A stretch of DNA of 64,000 bases from Apiotrichum sp. Y4204 (GCA_025531455.1 JAMYHL010000042.1:124001-188000); one strand, 5' to 3'; shown: positions 43,399 to 55,796, counted from the stretch's first letter. Made by a program: numbers and translations. Notes: a model not told the origin generated them from the sequence alone.

Positions 43399-45409
43399 CT
43401 AGGCGAGACATTTGAGGTCCGCGTTGCCGACGAGGGCGAGGCCGGCGCCGAGGGCCCAGCCGAGCTCGACGCCGTCAATCTTCTTCCCGACGAGCAGCTG
43501 GCGCTCCGAGGTGATCTCGTACCCGAGGCCGAGGAGCGCGTGCATAAACGTCAGGTCGAGGCAGTACTCTGGGCGGTCGTAGAGCTCATCGAGGGCCTCC
43601 TGGTTCTGCCAGCGCTTGGGCCAGTGCTCGGGGCCCGCGCAGACGTCCTCTGCAATTCCCTTGAGCTCGCCAAGAGTAAGCTTGCTGGCGTCCTTGGTCT
43701 TCGGGAGGAGAGGGAGAAGGCGGTCCGTAAAGTACGAGAGCGCGAAGAAGTCGCCCTGCTTGAAGGTGTCGATGAGCGACGGCTGGTACACGCCGTTGAA
43801 GGAGCACGGCTTGACTTCACAGATTCTGGGGGTCAGTAAAAGGACAAAGGACTGTTGACAATGAAGGAAGCAGATGACCAGTAACTCACGCGTCCTTTGC
43901 CATCACGAGCTCCACGACACGCTTGCACGACTCGTAGCCGCCGTTGCCGCCGTGCATGGTGACGTTGACGGGGGCGCGTCCCGGAGGGTCGAGCTCGACA
44001 CGGCGGGTGGTGTTGCGCGAGAGACACGGGTTGGCGACCATCTGCTTGGCGCTGAGAGTATCCCAGTTGACATCCGACTGGAGGAAGCTCCAGGAAAAGG
44101 CGACGAGGTTGTGGACCGAGCGGCGTGCGCGCATGAGGCCATAGTTGAGGTGCGAGTGCTGGTAGAGAGTGTGTGTCTTGCCGCCAAACTTGAGCTCGTA
44201 CTTGTGGTCACCCTCGGCGAGGGGCTGCTCCTCGGAGGTCATGGGCTCAAAGACAATCTGGGTCGACGCGCCGCCGAGGTCCATGACGGCAACAGTGTCG
44301 GTGGTCTTGACGCCCTCACCAATCTTGCCGAGGAGGTAGTTTGTCGTGATCCACGCATAGACGCCCTCGTCCTTGCCCTCCATGATCTCGACGGCCTTCT
44401 CGCCATTGACGGGGTACGGCCAGTTGGTCTCGAGGTTCTTGCGCACGGCGTCGAGGATCGCGCCTGACGCGCCAGGGTCCGTCTTGTCAAGAATTCGTAG
44501 ACCAGCGGTCGCCTTGACTTCGACAGGGGTGCACTTCTGGAGCTTCTCAGGAACCACACGGTTCGCCTCCTTGAGAAGCGGGTCGAGCGACTTGGCCGCA
44601 CCCTCGGCATCACGCTTGAAGCTCGACAGGCCGCCCTGGAGCATCATGAACGTCTCGTACTCCAAACGGGGGGACGGGCCACAGTTGTTAAACTTGTACG
44701 CGTGGATGCGGGAGCCAGTAGAGCCAGCGTCGATCGTGAGCGCGTACTGCACAATCGGCTTTGAGCCGTAAGGCTTGGTGCAGTACGTCGTGCCGGCGGG
44801 ATCCGGGTCCGTCTCAAAGGATGTGGGGTGCTTTCCCGGGTCATCCGCAAGGGTGTCGTCCTCGACATCATGCGCATCATCATGGTCGTCTCCAGTCTCG
44901 ATAGTCTCATAGCTAACGGGCGTCTTATCGCCCTCAAGATCCGGGTTGCCGAGATCAATGGGGAGGATCTTCATCTCCTTCTCGCCGTCGTCATCGGGCC
45001 CGAGGTGGCCGTCTTCCGGCCGGAACGGCGGGCTCTTGTAGATCTCCTCGTTGAGCGGCGGGTTACCCATATTGGCATCCTCGACGGCGCCAGGAGTATA
45101 CGTCTGCGGCGCGGTGTCGCGGAGCGACGGGCGGAACATGACGTACCCGCCAATGACGAGGAGCGCGCCGCACGTCCCGACCATAAGGTAGCGCTTCCAG
45201 GTCGGGAGGCCGCCGCCTGCGCGCCGGCGGTGCCCGTTCGCCGACGTCGGGAGCGGCGAGTACTTGCGGTTGGAGAACATTGCGGAAGCAGGGACAGGAA
45301 ACCGGCGGCGGAGGTGGTTGTGCTGCTGCTGCTGCTGCGGCTGGGGGAGGGGCGGCGGGGACGGGGTGCGCGAAGGCGAAGAAGAGGAGACGGTCGACGG
45401 AGTGGCCAT
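43399..45409 (-). CDS. GDA1: Golgi guanosine diphosphatase (apyrase family)
   Basis: Cleaves GDP in the Golgi lumen to GMP, which keeps the GDP-mannose antiporter running for mannosylation. Exons 45409-43890 and 43825-43399 give 648 residues. Type II membrane protein: a short cytoplasmic part with polyglutamine and basic residues, one TM helix at about 74-92 (LMVGTCGALLVIGGYVMF), an acidic linker, then the catalytic domain with the apyrase motifs DAGSTGSRIHAYKF, KATAGLRIL, DEGVYAWITTNYLLG and VMDLGGASTQIVFEP. The ATG at 45409 gives the longest form; an ATG at codon 44 (MFSNRKY) would give a shorter cytoplasmic tail closer to other family members and may be the real or a second start. Confidence 0.94.
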
Positions 45410-46374
45410 GCACTGGCGGACTGTCGAGCGAATGTGGGGCAAGGAGCGTGGAGATGCGCCGGAAGGGGAAAGGGGGGAAAAGGAGTGTGGAGAGGTGAGG
45501 ATGAGAGAGGTTGTGAGAAGCAGAGAATGATGTGTTGGATGTCGACGACGTCTTCAGTTGCACAATTCTGACACGCATTAGGTGGCAACAGACTGAGAAA
45601 AAGGCACAGCGCACGCAGCGGCACGGCGGCACAGCCTGTGCAAGACAACGGTACAACGGGAGTCTCAACTTTTTTGGCAATTCCAGTGGATTTCAGTGGC
45701 GGGGCGGCGGCGGACGGACAGTGGCCACGGTGGCCGGTGGCTGCGGTGACATGCTTCTTTCGTCCCCACAAAGTCCGCGGCCATGCCCTGGGTGGTACCT
45801 GCCCACGGGCCATCCCGTGCAGCCCGCCCCGCTCTCCCCCGATGCATATCATCATGCTCATGCTCGTCATTGCACCACCATCTGGAACGGGTTGTCTCAT
45901 CGTAAGTATCAACCGAGCGCCCTTATATACTAGGGCACGGGCAGATGGATAGCAGCAGCAGCCCACTCGTATCAATGGTGCTTGCCTGTAACGAGGTGCC
46001 AGCCGGGAGCTAGCTGGAGCGACGTCGTCAACATTTCAACACGGTTTGATCCCTCCTCTCTCAGCTCCATCATCTATCACATGGACCAGCCTATGCAGGT
46101 GTTCTGACTTGAGGTGCTGTGGACAGTGCGGGGAGTAAGTGGACAAGCAGTCAGGTGCACGATGGATCCCGTCGTTCATGATCATCACTTGTGGCGCAAC
46201 AATGCATCTGGAAGAGTACGGCGCCTGCTCAACGACAGGTTGTGAGCGAACCGGTCTGGCGGAGGGAGGGACGGGGGATATGGATAGAGCTGGAGATGGG
46301 GGCAAAGGTGCAAAGGGGCGCTGCTAGAGTCTAGAGTCTAGTATCTATATTCACAGGTCCCCGGCGGCCAAAGC
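45410..46374. other. intergenic region
   Basis: Upstream region of GDA1 and 3' end of CHO2, 965 bp, no gene seen. A TCTAGAG-type repeat lies at 46327-46345. Confidence 0.5.
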
Positions 46375-49300
46375 CTACCAGTCATCCACGAGCGGTGCCG
46401 TCCCGTCCTCGAGATTGCGTGCGCCGAGGATACGCCTCGCGAGGGCGGTCACGTTGGCGTCGGCGACAACCACGTCGGGCGATATATCCACGCCAAACGC
46501 CCACTGCGCCATCTGCGAGATATGTTTCGCCTGCACTTCGTCCATGAGCACAAAGTCGTCGTGGTCGGACGCCGGGTTCGTCAGTGCGTCGTCGGGCGTG
46601 CGCGCGATCGGGTGTCCGTCCAACCTGGGTGTGCCGTGCGTACCGCCTTGTGGATCGCTTTGTTCTTGTAGCTCGGCGGCAATCTCGGCGAGCACGGGGT
46701 CCAGCGGGGTAGGGATGGACCGCGGGCTGCGGGATGAGACCACCGTGGACGGGGGTGCGGCACGGCCGCTAGCGATGGCGCCGGCATCGGTGCCAGCAAC
46801 ACTGGGGGTAGCATCATTGCCACCCATGGCACTGGCATGGAGACCAGTAGAAAGGCCCAGGCCGGTGGTGGGGATCGCGGGTGATGACCCCGTCCTCGCT
46901 CGCGCCTTGCCGTTGCGCGCGACGCTGGAAGCCATTTGGATGGCGGAGCGGGGCACAAGAGAGACATCGGCGTCCAGGGCGAGGCACACAATGTTGAGGA
47001 GGGTGTCGTGGACGGAGCGGAACGAGTGCATGTCCGCGGGCTTGTCAACGTAGATCTCGACAGGAACAATCGCCGCCATGACATTGTGCTTGCCGCCGTG
47101 GTGGTAGCGGAGCTCGTACGAGCCCGGAGTCCACGGGAGGCGTTTGCCGCGGAAGGTGACGATACCAGCATCGCCACGCGACACCTGCTCCTCGGGCTTC
47201 GTGGCGGCCTGTTCCTCGCCGCGGTACTCCTCCTCAAAGATTGGGACCCACTTGCCCATCGAGGAGATCTTGGTGATGAGTGTGTCCTTGCACGAACCGG
47301 TGCGGTAGATGCCGATCCAATCCTTGCGCGAGTGGTTTGCGGGCGCCGTCCACGAGACGCGGATGGGTTGGCCAACTTGGAAACGGGGCACGGGGGAGGA
47401 AGACGAGGAGGAAGCGACAGTGATCGAGTAGCGCGACGTGTCGTAGGCGGAAATGTCCTTCTCGATGTGGGTTATCGTCATGCGCTCACGCGACTGTTGA
47501 ATCAGGTTCTTGGTGTCCTTGGCGAAACCGAACAGGCGAGGGCGCGCGGTCTCGATCAGCTCCTCGACTGTCTCGGCCACCTTGACCTCGACCTTCTCGA
47601 GCGAATCGCGGACCTCGTCAACGTAGCGTCTGAACTCGGGAATGCTCTTCTTGTGCTTGAGAGTCTTGCCGGCGAGCGACTTGACAGTCTTGGTAAGGCC
47701 GCCGTCCTGGCGGAGCCTGTCTCCATAAAGCCTCTTCATGTGGGGTCTGATGTCAGCAGAGGCACTCGAATAGCTACACTCACGCCTCAACAAAGGAAAG
47801 GAACCACCAGTGCGAGAGGTGCGAGAAGAGCGCAATAGCAAACACGAGCATACTGTTGGACACAATGGCGAGGCCGAGGAAGGCGGCACCGCCGAGAGTG
47901 CGCTCGGGGTTGTTGAGGAAGCGGTAGATGCCGGTGTACGCGAGGCGCGAAGGAACCTGCTCGATGAGGAAGAAGTCCGAGTAGAACCAGCCAAAGTCGC
48001 CGAGTACCTCGTATGTCGAGGCGGCAGACCAGAGGTGGAGGGCAATGAGGGCCTGTGAGTTAGAAACGTGAATAAGGTATAACTCACAAAACCAAGGACA
48101 TGGCGGAGGATGGTGCCGCTGACGGTCCAGTCACTAGGGAGGTGGTACGTCTTCCAAGCGAGGCCGATGAATGACACTGTCGTCAGCTAAGATGCAGGAG
48201 CTTCAAGCTCACCATAAGTCATAACGAGCGAGATGTTGTACGCAACCTGCCAGTTGCTAAAGGCCTCCTCGGTGGCGCGCTTGACAACGCTGTGGTCGGC
48301 GTGGAGATCATCCTCGGGGTCGACGTTCTCGCCGGGGTACGGGTAGTTGTTGAGGTAGTGACGGATAAGCCACTTGGTCTTGGACTGGGCACGAAGGAGG
48401 AGACCAAGACCGTATGAGTGGAACATGCGCCAAACAAACGCGTGGCAGAAGTGCGCGGCGAGGCCAACCTTGGCGGGAAGAGCGGGTACGAGGGATACGA
48501 CACCGTACGCGACCAGAACAACAAGGGCAAAGTCCGTGGCACTGAGGTTAGCTTCTTCAAACACGCCCAAGCTCACCGGAAGGGGTCCAGACGCGAGAAG
48601 ATGACAACCGGCTTGCGGAAGAACTGGTGGGTAAGGTCATGGATCGAGGTGCTGAAAGCGCGCGACCGGCGGCGAGGGGTGCCGCTGCTGTTGTTCATCG
48701 AGGCGATGGTAGAGGCCGGCGAGCGCATGCGGATAGCCGGCTCCACCTGCTCGGGAAGGTCGGGGATCTCGGGCTCGGTCTCAGTCTCGCCTTCGGTGGA
48801 CGCGGGAGTCGGCATCTCTGGAGAAAGTGCCGCGTTGTCCTCAAACGACGATGTGGACGCCGGGACACCCAGGTCGAGCGGGGTTCGCGCCGCAATGGGC
48901 TTCTTGGCTCCGCCGTACGTGCGATCAATGTGCGGGTTCTCGAACCAGAGGAGGAAGGCAAACTGAGCGGCGTGGGCAGCGAGGGAGACAAAGAGGACCG
49001 TGTAGGAGCCGACAACAATCGAGAGGCCGTAGTAACCGGCATAACCGACCGAGTACATGGGGTGCGGGGCGATCTCGTAGACGCCGTCAAAGACGAGGTC
49101 GTGCTGCATGACCATAAGCCAGAAAGCGTCGCCCCAGTACCAGGCGTAGTCCTTGACAACACGGTGCGCGTCCATCTTGACCCAGAGGTTAAAGATGATG
49201 AGGGCCCAGCCAAAGACCCAGCGGAAGATGTGGGTGAAGATACCCTGGTTTGCCGGGAAGTTGAGGTTGGCCCACGCAAAGAGCGAGTATGAGACAAAGT

Positions 49301-50030
49301 CATTGAGGAGCACAATGTCCACGAGCTGGCGGAAGATGAGCCACGAGTTGTACTCGGCCGGAACGGATTCCCAGGTGTATCCCTCGCCCATCTTCATCTC
49401 GAGCTCGCGCTTCCACCACTTTGCCCACTCGCGGCCCTCGGCGCCACCAGACTCCGAGTTGACGTCGAGCCAGCCCCACTCGCGAAGCGTGCGGACGACA
49501 TACTTGCGCTCGCTCTGACGGCGGAGGATCCACGCAAATCCAAAGTCGTATGCAACTCGCCAAAACGTAAAGTAGATCAGAAACAGGACAGAGCGGAGGG
49601 TCGGGTAGCCGGCAAGGAGGAAGAAGACGATGGGCTGGGCGGCGAGCGAGAACGTGGTCCAGCGGGTAAGGCTCGAGCGGATAAAAGTGTGCAGCAGCGT
49701 GTGCACAAACGAATGCGTTTGGGGGACACGGAAGACTGGGAAGAGTCAGCGACATTTCTCGCGGTGGCAACGCCGCACACTCCCAAGGACATGGTCGTGT
49801 GAGCACCCGTCTCACTCACCTTGACCGCTGGGCGTCTTGCCCCACGTTACTTCCGCCTTTTCGCGGTCCTTGTCGCTCTCGCCCGACTCGTCGTCGGCGC
49901 GGTACTCGTCCGCGTCGACCGCGGTGGCCTTGCGCTGGCGGAGCACGTTGGGCGGCTCGGCGCCCGGCACCGTCGCGGGCACCGGCGTGGCGGTCGTGTG
50001 GCCCGACAGCGGGGAAGCTGCGGATGCCAT
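46375..50030 (-). CDS. CHO2: phosphatidylethanolamine N-methyltransferase
   Basis: First methylation of phosphatidylethanolamine to phosphatidylcholine in the ER membrane, SAM-dependent. Six exons: 50030-49820, 49735-48577, 48541-48213, 48176-48088, 48052-47784 and 47746-46375, total 1142 residues. The N-terminal part is polar, then two methyltransferase units with many TM helices. First unit: RVAYDFGFAWILRRQSE, YWGDAFWLMVMQHDLVFDGVYEIAPHPMYSVGYAGYYG. Second unit: LHLWSAASTYEVLGDFGWFYSDFF, YTGIYRFLNNPERTLGGAAFLG. A soluble C-terminal domain (beta-rich, RVSWTAPANHSRKDWIGIY and YELRYHHGGKHNVMA) is typical of fungal CHO2. Two Ser/Pro-rich insertions make it longer than the yeast enzyme (about 870 residues). 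Confidence 0.95.
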
Positions 50031-50861
50031 CTTTAGTATGCGGGTTCTGAAAGGGTCTTCTCCAGAGTTGAGTCGGAGAGGATCCAGAGATCCAGAGGTG
50101 CACAGGAGTTTGAAGAGGTTGTTGTTGAGAGAGATGGAGTGATGATAGAAACGTCTGCTGGAGATGGAATGTTCCAAAAAGTCGAGTAGCTCGGGCGACA
50201 CACCGCAGTTGGCAGCTAAGGCAAGCTAAAGTGGCCAACGACGTGCAGCAACGAGTGAAACACCGGCCACGGCCCGGCTCTTGGGATGCGCGGCGCACGG
50301 CTGGCGCGCTGGCAGACGACGGCCCGCCTGGCGGCCGACGGAATGCATACGTAATATGGCCATGTCAACAAATAACAACGCAGCACCCAGAGGGAGAGCT
50401 CCGGGGTCTCCGCACTCCCCATGCAGTGCAGGCCCAGGGATCGCTGGAATCCAATCCGATAACAGCAAAAATGTCTTCCTTTCGCCGTGTGCGCTGACGC
50501 GATGTGACGTGGAACGCGTGTGCCACCACCCCTGACAGGCCGACAGGTTGCCGCTTCGGGTAAATGGGCCGCTGGCCGCTGATTAGATCCAATTAGAGTT
50601 CGGGATTACAAGGCAATGATAAGCACCGGGACCGGGAGCATAATATACCCCTCAACGTGGTATTACATAATTCATGTAGCTCTGTAGCGTGAAGATCACG
50701 TGAAGCTTTTTTTCTTTTTTCTTTTTTTTTCTTTTTTTTCGAAAGATCGTTTTATTTTTTTTTACATCTGTTTTTCTGGCTACCAATGTTTTTCTCTCTT
50801 CGCGTCATCTCCCTCAATATCCATCTCTGAACCTTCTACCGCGAGCGAGGGAATCGCCAAC
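50031..50861. other. divergent promoter region
   Basis: 830 bp between CHO2 and the TFIIIA-like gene. From 50707 to 50763 the plus strand is an almost pure T-tract broken by single C and GA bases, a typical nucleosome-excluding promoter element. No gene seen. Confidence 0.6.
50707..50763 (+). promoter_or_regulatory. poly(dT) promoter tract
   Basis: Interrupted runs of 6-10 T residues about 100-155 bp upstream of the ATG at 50862. Confidence 0.5.
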
Positions 50862-52542
50862 ATGGCGGCAGCAACACTCGCACCCTTGGTTCAGGCCGCG
50901 AGCGCGGGTGTGGGAGGTATGGGGGCCGTTCTTTCGTCGGCGAGCTCGGCCCCCATCCCCGCTCACGTCACGCGAGCAGCTGGACCACCGACCCAGCCCG
51001 ACCTTGCCGCATCCACAACAGCAGCCGCCTCCTCTTCCTCTACCCCTCACCCTCCCTCTCCCTCTCTCGCCACACCGGCCTCAGCACCCGCAACTCCCGC
51101 TCGTAAACGCTCCGCAACGCCGTCGCGTACAGAACGCCGTTTCGCCTGCACCCATCCCGGCTGCGAGAAGGCGTACACCAAGCCGTCTCGTTTGGTGGAG
51201 CACGAGCGCACGCACACCGGCGAGCGGCCGCACGTATGCAGCGAGTGCGGTCAGTCGTATCTGCGCTCGACGCACCTGGCGGCCCACATGCGCACACATA
51301 AAAATCCCGAGGACAAGGCATTCGCATGTCCCCGCGACGGATGCGGGAAGCGCTTCTGGACGGCGACGCACCTCGCGCGCCACGAAGTCCTCCACGACGC
51401 AGGAGAGGTGCATGCCTGCTCACAGTGCGAGCTTACCTTCCCCAAGACGCACTTTCTCCGCGAGCATATTGCGACCGCACACGAGCCGCGGCCGGAGGAT
51501 CAGCGGAGGTTCCCTTGCGAGCACGACGGATGTGATATGGCGTTTACGACTCGCCAGCAGCTCAAGACGCACGAGAAGAGACATGACTGTGAGCTGATAA
51601 CTTTCTGCCCCCGAGCTGACAGCAGCCTCACGGTACACGTGTTCGCACCCGGATCACGGCGACGACCTACCGTGCTTCCCTGTGTGGTCGATGCTGCAGG
51701 TACACATGCGCGAGGCACACCCCCCGGTGTGCCCTCACGAGGAGTGCAAGGGGCGCGTATTCAAGAGCGCCTATCGCCTGCGAGAACACCTCAAAGTCCA
51801 CGAGGAGCGCGACCACGACATGGCGTTGCAGCCGGAGGACGATCTCCCGCCGGTGATTGCCGAGGCGCTCCATCCCAAGCGCCGGCGGAAACGCCGCCGC
51901 TCCGAGCGCGAGCTCGAGCCCCCGCAGGGCGAAGAGGACAGTGCTGTTGCCGGTCCCTCCGCGAATGACCACGACAGCAAAGACGATGTCCTCCTCGAAC
52001 TTCAGACGCCCTCCAGCCGGCCGAAGAAACTCCCCCGCATCCACGACGGCGAGACCGGCAAGGAATGGCCGTGCGGCGCACCAGGGTGCGGCAAGGCGTT
52101 CAAGTCCAAGTTCTACCGCGACGAGCACGCGCAGGCGGCGCACACGCGCGCGCGGCACCGGTGCACGACGTGTGCCCGCGCGTACCGCCGCCCCGCGTCG
52201 CTCAAGCGGCACCTCGCCGAGGGGTGGTGTGGGGGGAATACGCCAGACGGGACGCCAGGGACGCCGAGTACACGAGCTGGAACGCCGCGCACGCCGAAGA
52301 CGCCAAAGACCCCGGTCGACGAGGGCGCGCTCCTCACTGGTCTCGCGCACTTTCCCGGCGGGAGCGCGCACCGCCGCTGGGCGTGTCCCTTTGTTGGAGA
52401 AGGGGGAGCCACGTGCGGTAATCGTTTCCACCGCGTGTATGATGTGCGCCGGCACCTCGCGAAGAGCCACGGCGTGGACGCGGACGATATGCGCACGCGT
52501 GAGATGCTTCTTGCGGACGGGCAGACGGGCGACGACGAGTAG
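50862..52542 (+). CDS. C2H2 zinc-finger protein, transcription factor IIIA-like
   Basis: Two exons (50862-51588, 51626-52542) give 547 residues. After a ~95-residue Ala/Ser/Pro-rich start come nine to ten C2H2 fingers: FACTHPGCEKAYTKPSRLVEH with a THTGERP linker, HVCSECGQSYLRSTHL, FACPRDGCGKRFWTATHL, HACSQCELTFPKTHFL, FPCEHDGCDMAFTTRQQL, YTCSHPDHGDD..CFPVWSML, PVCPHEECKGRVFKSAYRL, WPCGAPGCGKAFKSKFY, HRCTTCARAYRRPASL and a degenerate last one. The number, the FxCxxxGCxKxF style and the long spacer before the late fingers fit TFIIIA, which binds the internal control region of 5S rRNA genes for Pol III. Yeast TFIIIA also has a long spacer before its last finger. No other function suggests itself, but finger proteins are easily misassigned. 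Confidence 0.8.
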
Positions 52543-53733
52543 AGTTGTAATTCCTTGGAACGGACAGGATCTGGATTGTACGGCACACCTTGTACACAGT
52601 AGTTGATTGTTGATTGTTCGGCATGTGATGCCATTTTGGATCTGGGAATTGGATTCTGATGCGAATGATGCGCGTAATACGCGATGTGTAACACATGGCC
52701 GCAGACGAAGCGAGCAGGCCCCTAATCTTTCCCCAGTGGCGACGAACGCGAAGATATCCACCATCCCCGTCGTCCATCAACTCCATTTCGAGTCGTCGAT
52801 TCATCCAGTCATAGAGATTATCGTTGCGGCACGCGGAATCCTCCGCAGCCCTCCGACGCATGATGACGATCGGCAACTTTCCAGCTTTCCAGCTTTGCGG
52901 AGGCTCGGAAGACGGCCGCCGGACCAGGCCGTAATCACAAACGCCACGCGCCACAGGAGCACAGGCGATGTCTCCTGATGATCTGCACTGTTCTACACAA
53001 CGTTGCGTGCGTTCCGCAGATCCGCAGATTCGCAGACGGTTTTTTCCACGCGGGCGCCGGATGAACCCCAGATATACCCTACAGTGGCGAGATATGCACG
53101 TCCGCCGCCGCGTCTGAGGGGCGCGGCATGCGTTCCCCGGGCTTCGACGTACGCGCTCGGCGTGCGTCACTGCGGCATGCGGCATGGTGGCGGTGGCGAT
53201 GACACTGGTGTTTGTTCCCGATTCCCAGAGTCCCAAGTGTCTGACCTGCATCCTGGATGGCTAGTCTCTGGAATGTGTCTATTGTGTATTGTGTCTCGCG
53301 GATCATTCGGGAATCGGGAAAGACTCCGAGAGTGAAATACTAAACTCACGACAGCTGTGGCGGGGGTTCGGCATGTTGATCAACGATCTGCGATCTACGC
53401 TCCGCAATGCGGCATGAGGAGACGGTGGAGGTGGAGAAATTGCTTCGCAGGGCGGACTACAAGACTGGGTACTGGGTGATACATGGGATGGTGTACAGGA
53501 ATGCCGCGTGAATCGCCTGAATCGCTATGTAGCTATGGAGCGGCACAAAGTCGATCAAGACGAAAGAGAATAGGATGAAATGGAACAATTTTTCGAAAAT
53601 TAACCAAGGAAAACGTGGAATGCAAAGGCAAACAACGGTCCAAAAACCTGAAGGATGGATCGCGAAATCACACCGAATGGCGAACCGCGAACCGCGAGCG
53701 AGCGACAAATACATACAAGTCACGAAGACTTTG
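52543..53733. other. intergenic region
   Basis: 1.2 kb between the TFIIIA-like gene and the first of the small minus-strand genes. No convincing frame. Confidence 0.5.
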
Positions 53734-54138
53734 CTAAGCGCTCGCGGGATAGGCCTCGGGGGTCTCGGGGCTTTCGTCCAGAACACGGGCTATACTCTCG
53801 ATACGGTCTCCAAGGACGTCGAGCGCGGCTTGGACCGCGAGTTTGACATTACGTGGGAGGGGCGCGGCGCACGGCGCGCTGGCGTTGACAAACACGTTTG
53901 TGATATTGTCGAGGGCGGCGTCGATGGCGGCCGACTCCTGTGGGGAGGTCTCGCCGGCAGCGACGAGGTCGTCCCACCGCGAGGTGTGTGCGTCGAGCGT
54001 GTCCGCCATCCAGGCGAGAAATGCCGCGTTGCCCATATCAGAGGGGAGGGCTGCCGTGAGCTCGAGCAGTGAGGGAAACGAATCGAACGAATCGAACGCA
54101 CGTGGAGAGGAGGAGCGGCTGGCGGTGCAAAGCGTCAT
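53734..54138 (-). CDS. small protein A (134 residues), unknown
   Basis: Single-exon frame starting at the ATG at 54138. A Ser-rich start leads into a mostly helical protein (LLELTAALP, FLAWMADTLDAHTSRWDDLVAAGE, AIDAALDNITNVFVNAS, KLAVQAALDVLGDRIESIARVLDES) ending in an acidic/Pro tail. No signal peptide or TM segment. A TATATAA box lies 93 bp upstream, in the right orientation. I know no family. It heads a run of four similar-sized minus-strand genes; the relation to them is by size, helix content and layout only. Confidence 0.5.
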   Translation of the reverse strand: MTLCTASRSSSPRAFDSFDSFPSLLELTAALPSDMGNAAFLAWMADTLDAHTSRWDDLVAAGETSPQESAAIDAALDNITNVFVNASAPCAAPLPRNVKLAVQAALDVLGDRIESIARVLDESPETPEAYPASA

Positions 54139-54230
54139 CCGGGAGTGTGTGGCGAGCGACAATTGACGATGGAGGAAGATCGAGGTTGAAGAGCGGCGAA
54201 GAAGGACTTGGCAGTTCTGTACAGTACATC

Positions 54231-54237
54231 TTATATA
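54231..54237 (-). promoter_or_regulatory. TATA box of small gene A
   Basis: TATATAA on the minus strand, 93 bp before the ATG at 54138. Confidence 0.5.
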
Positions 54238-54574
54238 TCTATCAAAGCTTATCATCTCCGTCTTTAACCTCTTGCGCTAGGCCGGGCCAGGCCGCGGTGG
54301 GTCGGGAGCTTTGTCGGGGGCAGATGGACACAGGCTAGCGCATCGATCCGAAGGGGTCGCGGTGCCGCTATTCGGCGCCAGCTCGCTAGCGGCCCTAATG
54401 CTCCTGGTTGGCGACAAAAGTGATGATGATAGTCAACTGCTCACTCAACTGAGAGGGCAGAGACAGATTACTTGGCGCGCAGCGGGCAGTAACATCCGAA
54501 CATTCCTCACTGCATACCCGCCCTTGACGCATCTGGAGAGACTACCGACGCTGCCGACCAGCTCCGGCAAGCCT

Positions 54575-54593
54575 GGGGGGGGGGGGGGGGGGG
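54575..54593 (+). repeat. poly-G run, 19 bases
   Basis: Homopolymer of 19 G on the plus strand in the spacer between small genes A and B. Confidence 0.85.
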
Positions 54594-55036
54594 AACCAGC
54601 AGCGCAGCAGTGCGCAGTGTTGCAACATGCCGCTCACCGGCATGCCGCGTGCCACGAGTCCAGAGCCCGAGTCATGGAACCCTTTGGGTAGCGCTGAGCC
54701 ACAGCCAACGGCGATCGACACCGACTTCGCCACATGCCACACTCGCGGTTCATCAACGTCGGCGTTCACGCCGCGGCGACGGAATGTCGGTGAACAGATC
54801 GAACAAAATTTCTCAGGATGGAGATTATGGATATACACGGGGGTGCATGGAGTGTACAGTACAGTACAGAGACAGCGGCTAGCTACAAGATATGCGCGGG
54901 AAATTACGAGATGTGCTTGCCACTGGCTGCGGGGAGCAAAATGGACGGATCGTATTGTAGCGGTGCGAAGTTCTGAATACGCAACGAGTGGCTGTGGGAC
55001 TGTAGAACTCTTCATGATGAGAGTCGAACAGGTAAA

Positions 55037-55163
55037 AGTCGTGGTCTGAGTCATGGTCGAAGTCATGGTCGAAGTCGTGGTCGAAATCATGGTCGAAGTC
55101 ATGGTCGCAGTCATGGCCAAAGTCGTGATCGAAGTCATGGTCAAAATCATGGTCTAAGTCGTG
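55037..55163. repeat. 12-bp minisatellite, about 10.6 copies
   Basis: Units of the form AGTCATGGTCGA with a few substitutions, no indels, so the 12-base (4-codon) period is kept throughout. On the minus strand it reads as repeated Asp-His-Asp-Phe in one frame. It lies directly after the stop of small gene B (55169-55171), i.e. in its 3' UTR. A copy of the same unit is in exon 1 of gene B (about 55619-55640). Confidence 0.9.
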
Positions 55164-55168
55164 AAGCG

Positions 55169-55796
55169 TCACGAATACTCCGCGCCCAGGGTGTTGACTG
55201 CAAGATAACATGCGTCAATGTAGGTCGTGAGATACTCGACATGCCGCACGAGCGTACCAGTCTGACGAAAGGCGTATTTGCTGCCGCTCCTCCAGGCTGT
55301 CTCCACGCGTTCGATGCTGTCAAGGAGTTCTTGGGCACAATCATTGATAGTTACGAGCCACTGGTAAACTTGAATTCGATCTCGATCTGCGTCCTCGGTC
55401 CCCGCCAGGGTCATCGTCACCATGAGGGCAACTAAGGTGCTGCGAAGTCCTCGAAAGAGCCACCTGACGTCCTGACGCATGGCGGCGTAGAGGTCCTCGG
55501 TGATGTCGTCGACTAAAAAAAAACCATCAGCACTGTTTTGGTGAAAGGAAGGGCGTACCGCTTCTAAAGACAAAGTCCGAACCAGACACAGGCGCCCCAT
55601 TATTCGCCATGCTGCCTTCGTGGTCATGGTCGAGGTCATCGTTAACGTTGTTGCCGTCGTCGAGGCCATTGTCGCCTCCGGAGCCGACGTCTCCGGGGCC
55701 ATTTGTTATGTCGGGCGTGACATGGAGCGGCGAGTCCTGTACGGCGAGGGGCGTCGCGGTGGGGTTGGGAGGGCCCGAGGGAATGGAAGTGGACAT
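55169..55796 (-). CDS. small protein B (193 residues), unknown
   Basis: Exons 55796-55559 and 55512-55169, joined in phase 1 by a 46-nt intron with a T-rich acceptor. The first exon is Pro/Thr/Asp-rich and disordered, including an LDHDHEG stretch made by the same 12-bp unit that forms the array just downstream. The second exon is a helical domain: DDITEDLYAAMRQDVRWLFRGLRSTLVAL, then RIQVYQWLVTINDCAQELLDSIERVE and VRHVEYLTTYIDACYLAVNTL. No TM segment or signal peptide. A TATATAA box lies 110 bp upstream. No known family. Its exon-2 start resembles that of protein D (LYAAM..LRST against LFSTM..LRTI) at the same intron phase. Confidence 0.6.

Larger units (their letters stand above)
54139..55168. 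other. spacer between small genes A and B
   Basis: About 1 kb. Contains a 19-base G run at 54575-54593, a short GTACA repeat near 54857-54870, and the 12-bp minisatellite at 55037-55163. No gene seen other than frames created by the repeat. Confidence 0.5.

Noticed and set aside
46936..47838. 300-codon plus-strand frame opposite CHO2
   Set aside because: Antisense shadow of the CHO2 last exons, no recognisable motif, no start context.
54542..55211. Asp-His-rich protein encoded by the minisatellite
   Set aside because: The frame exists only because of the 12-bp repeat and has no good start or flanking domain; kept as a repeat feature.
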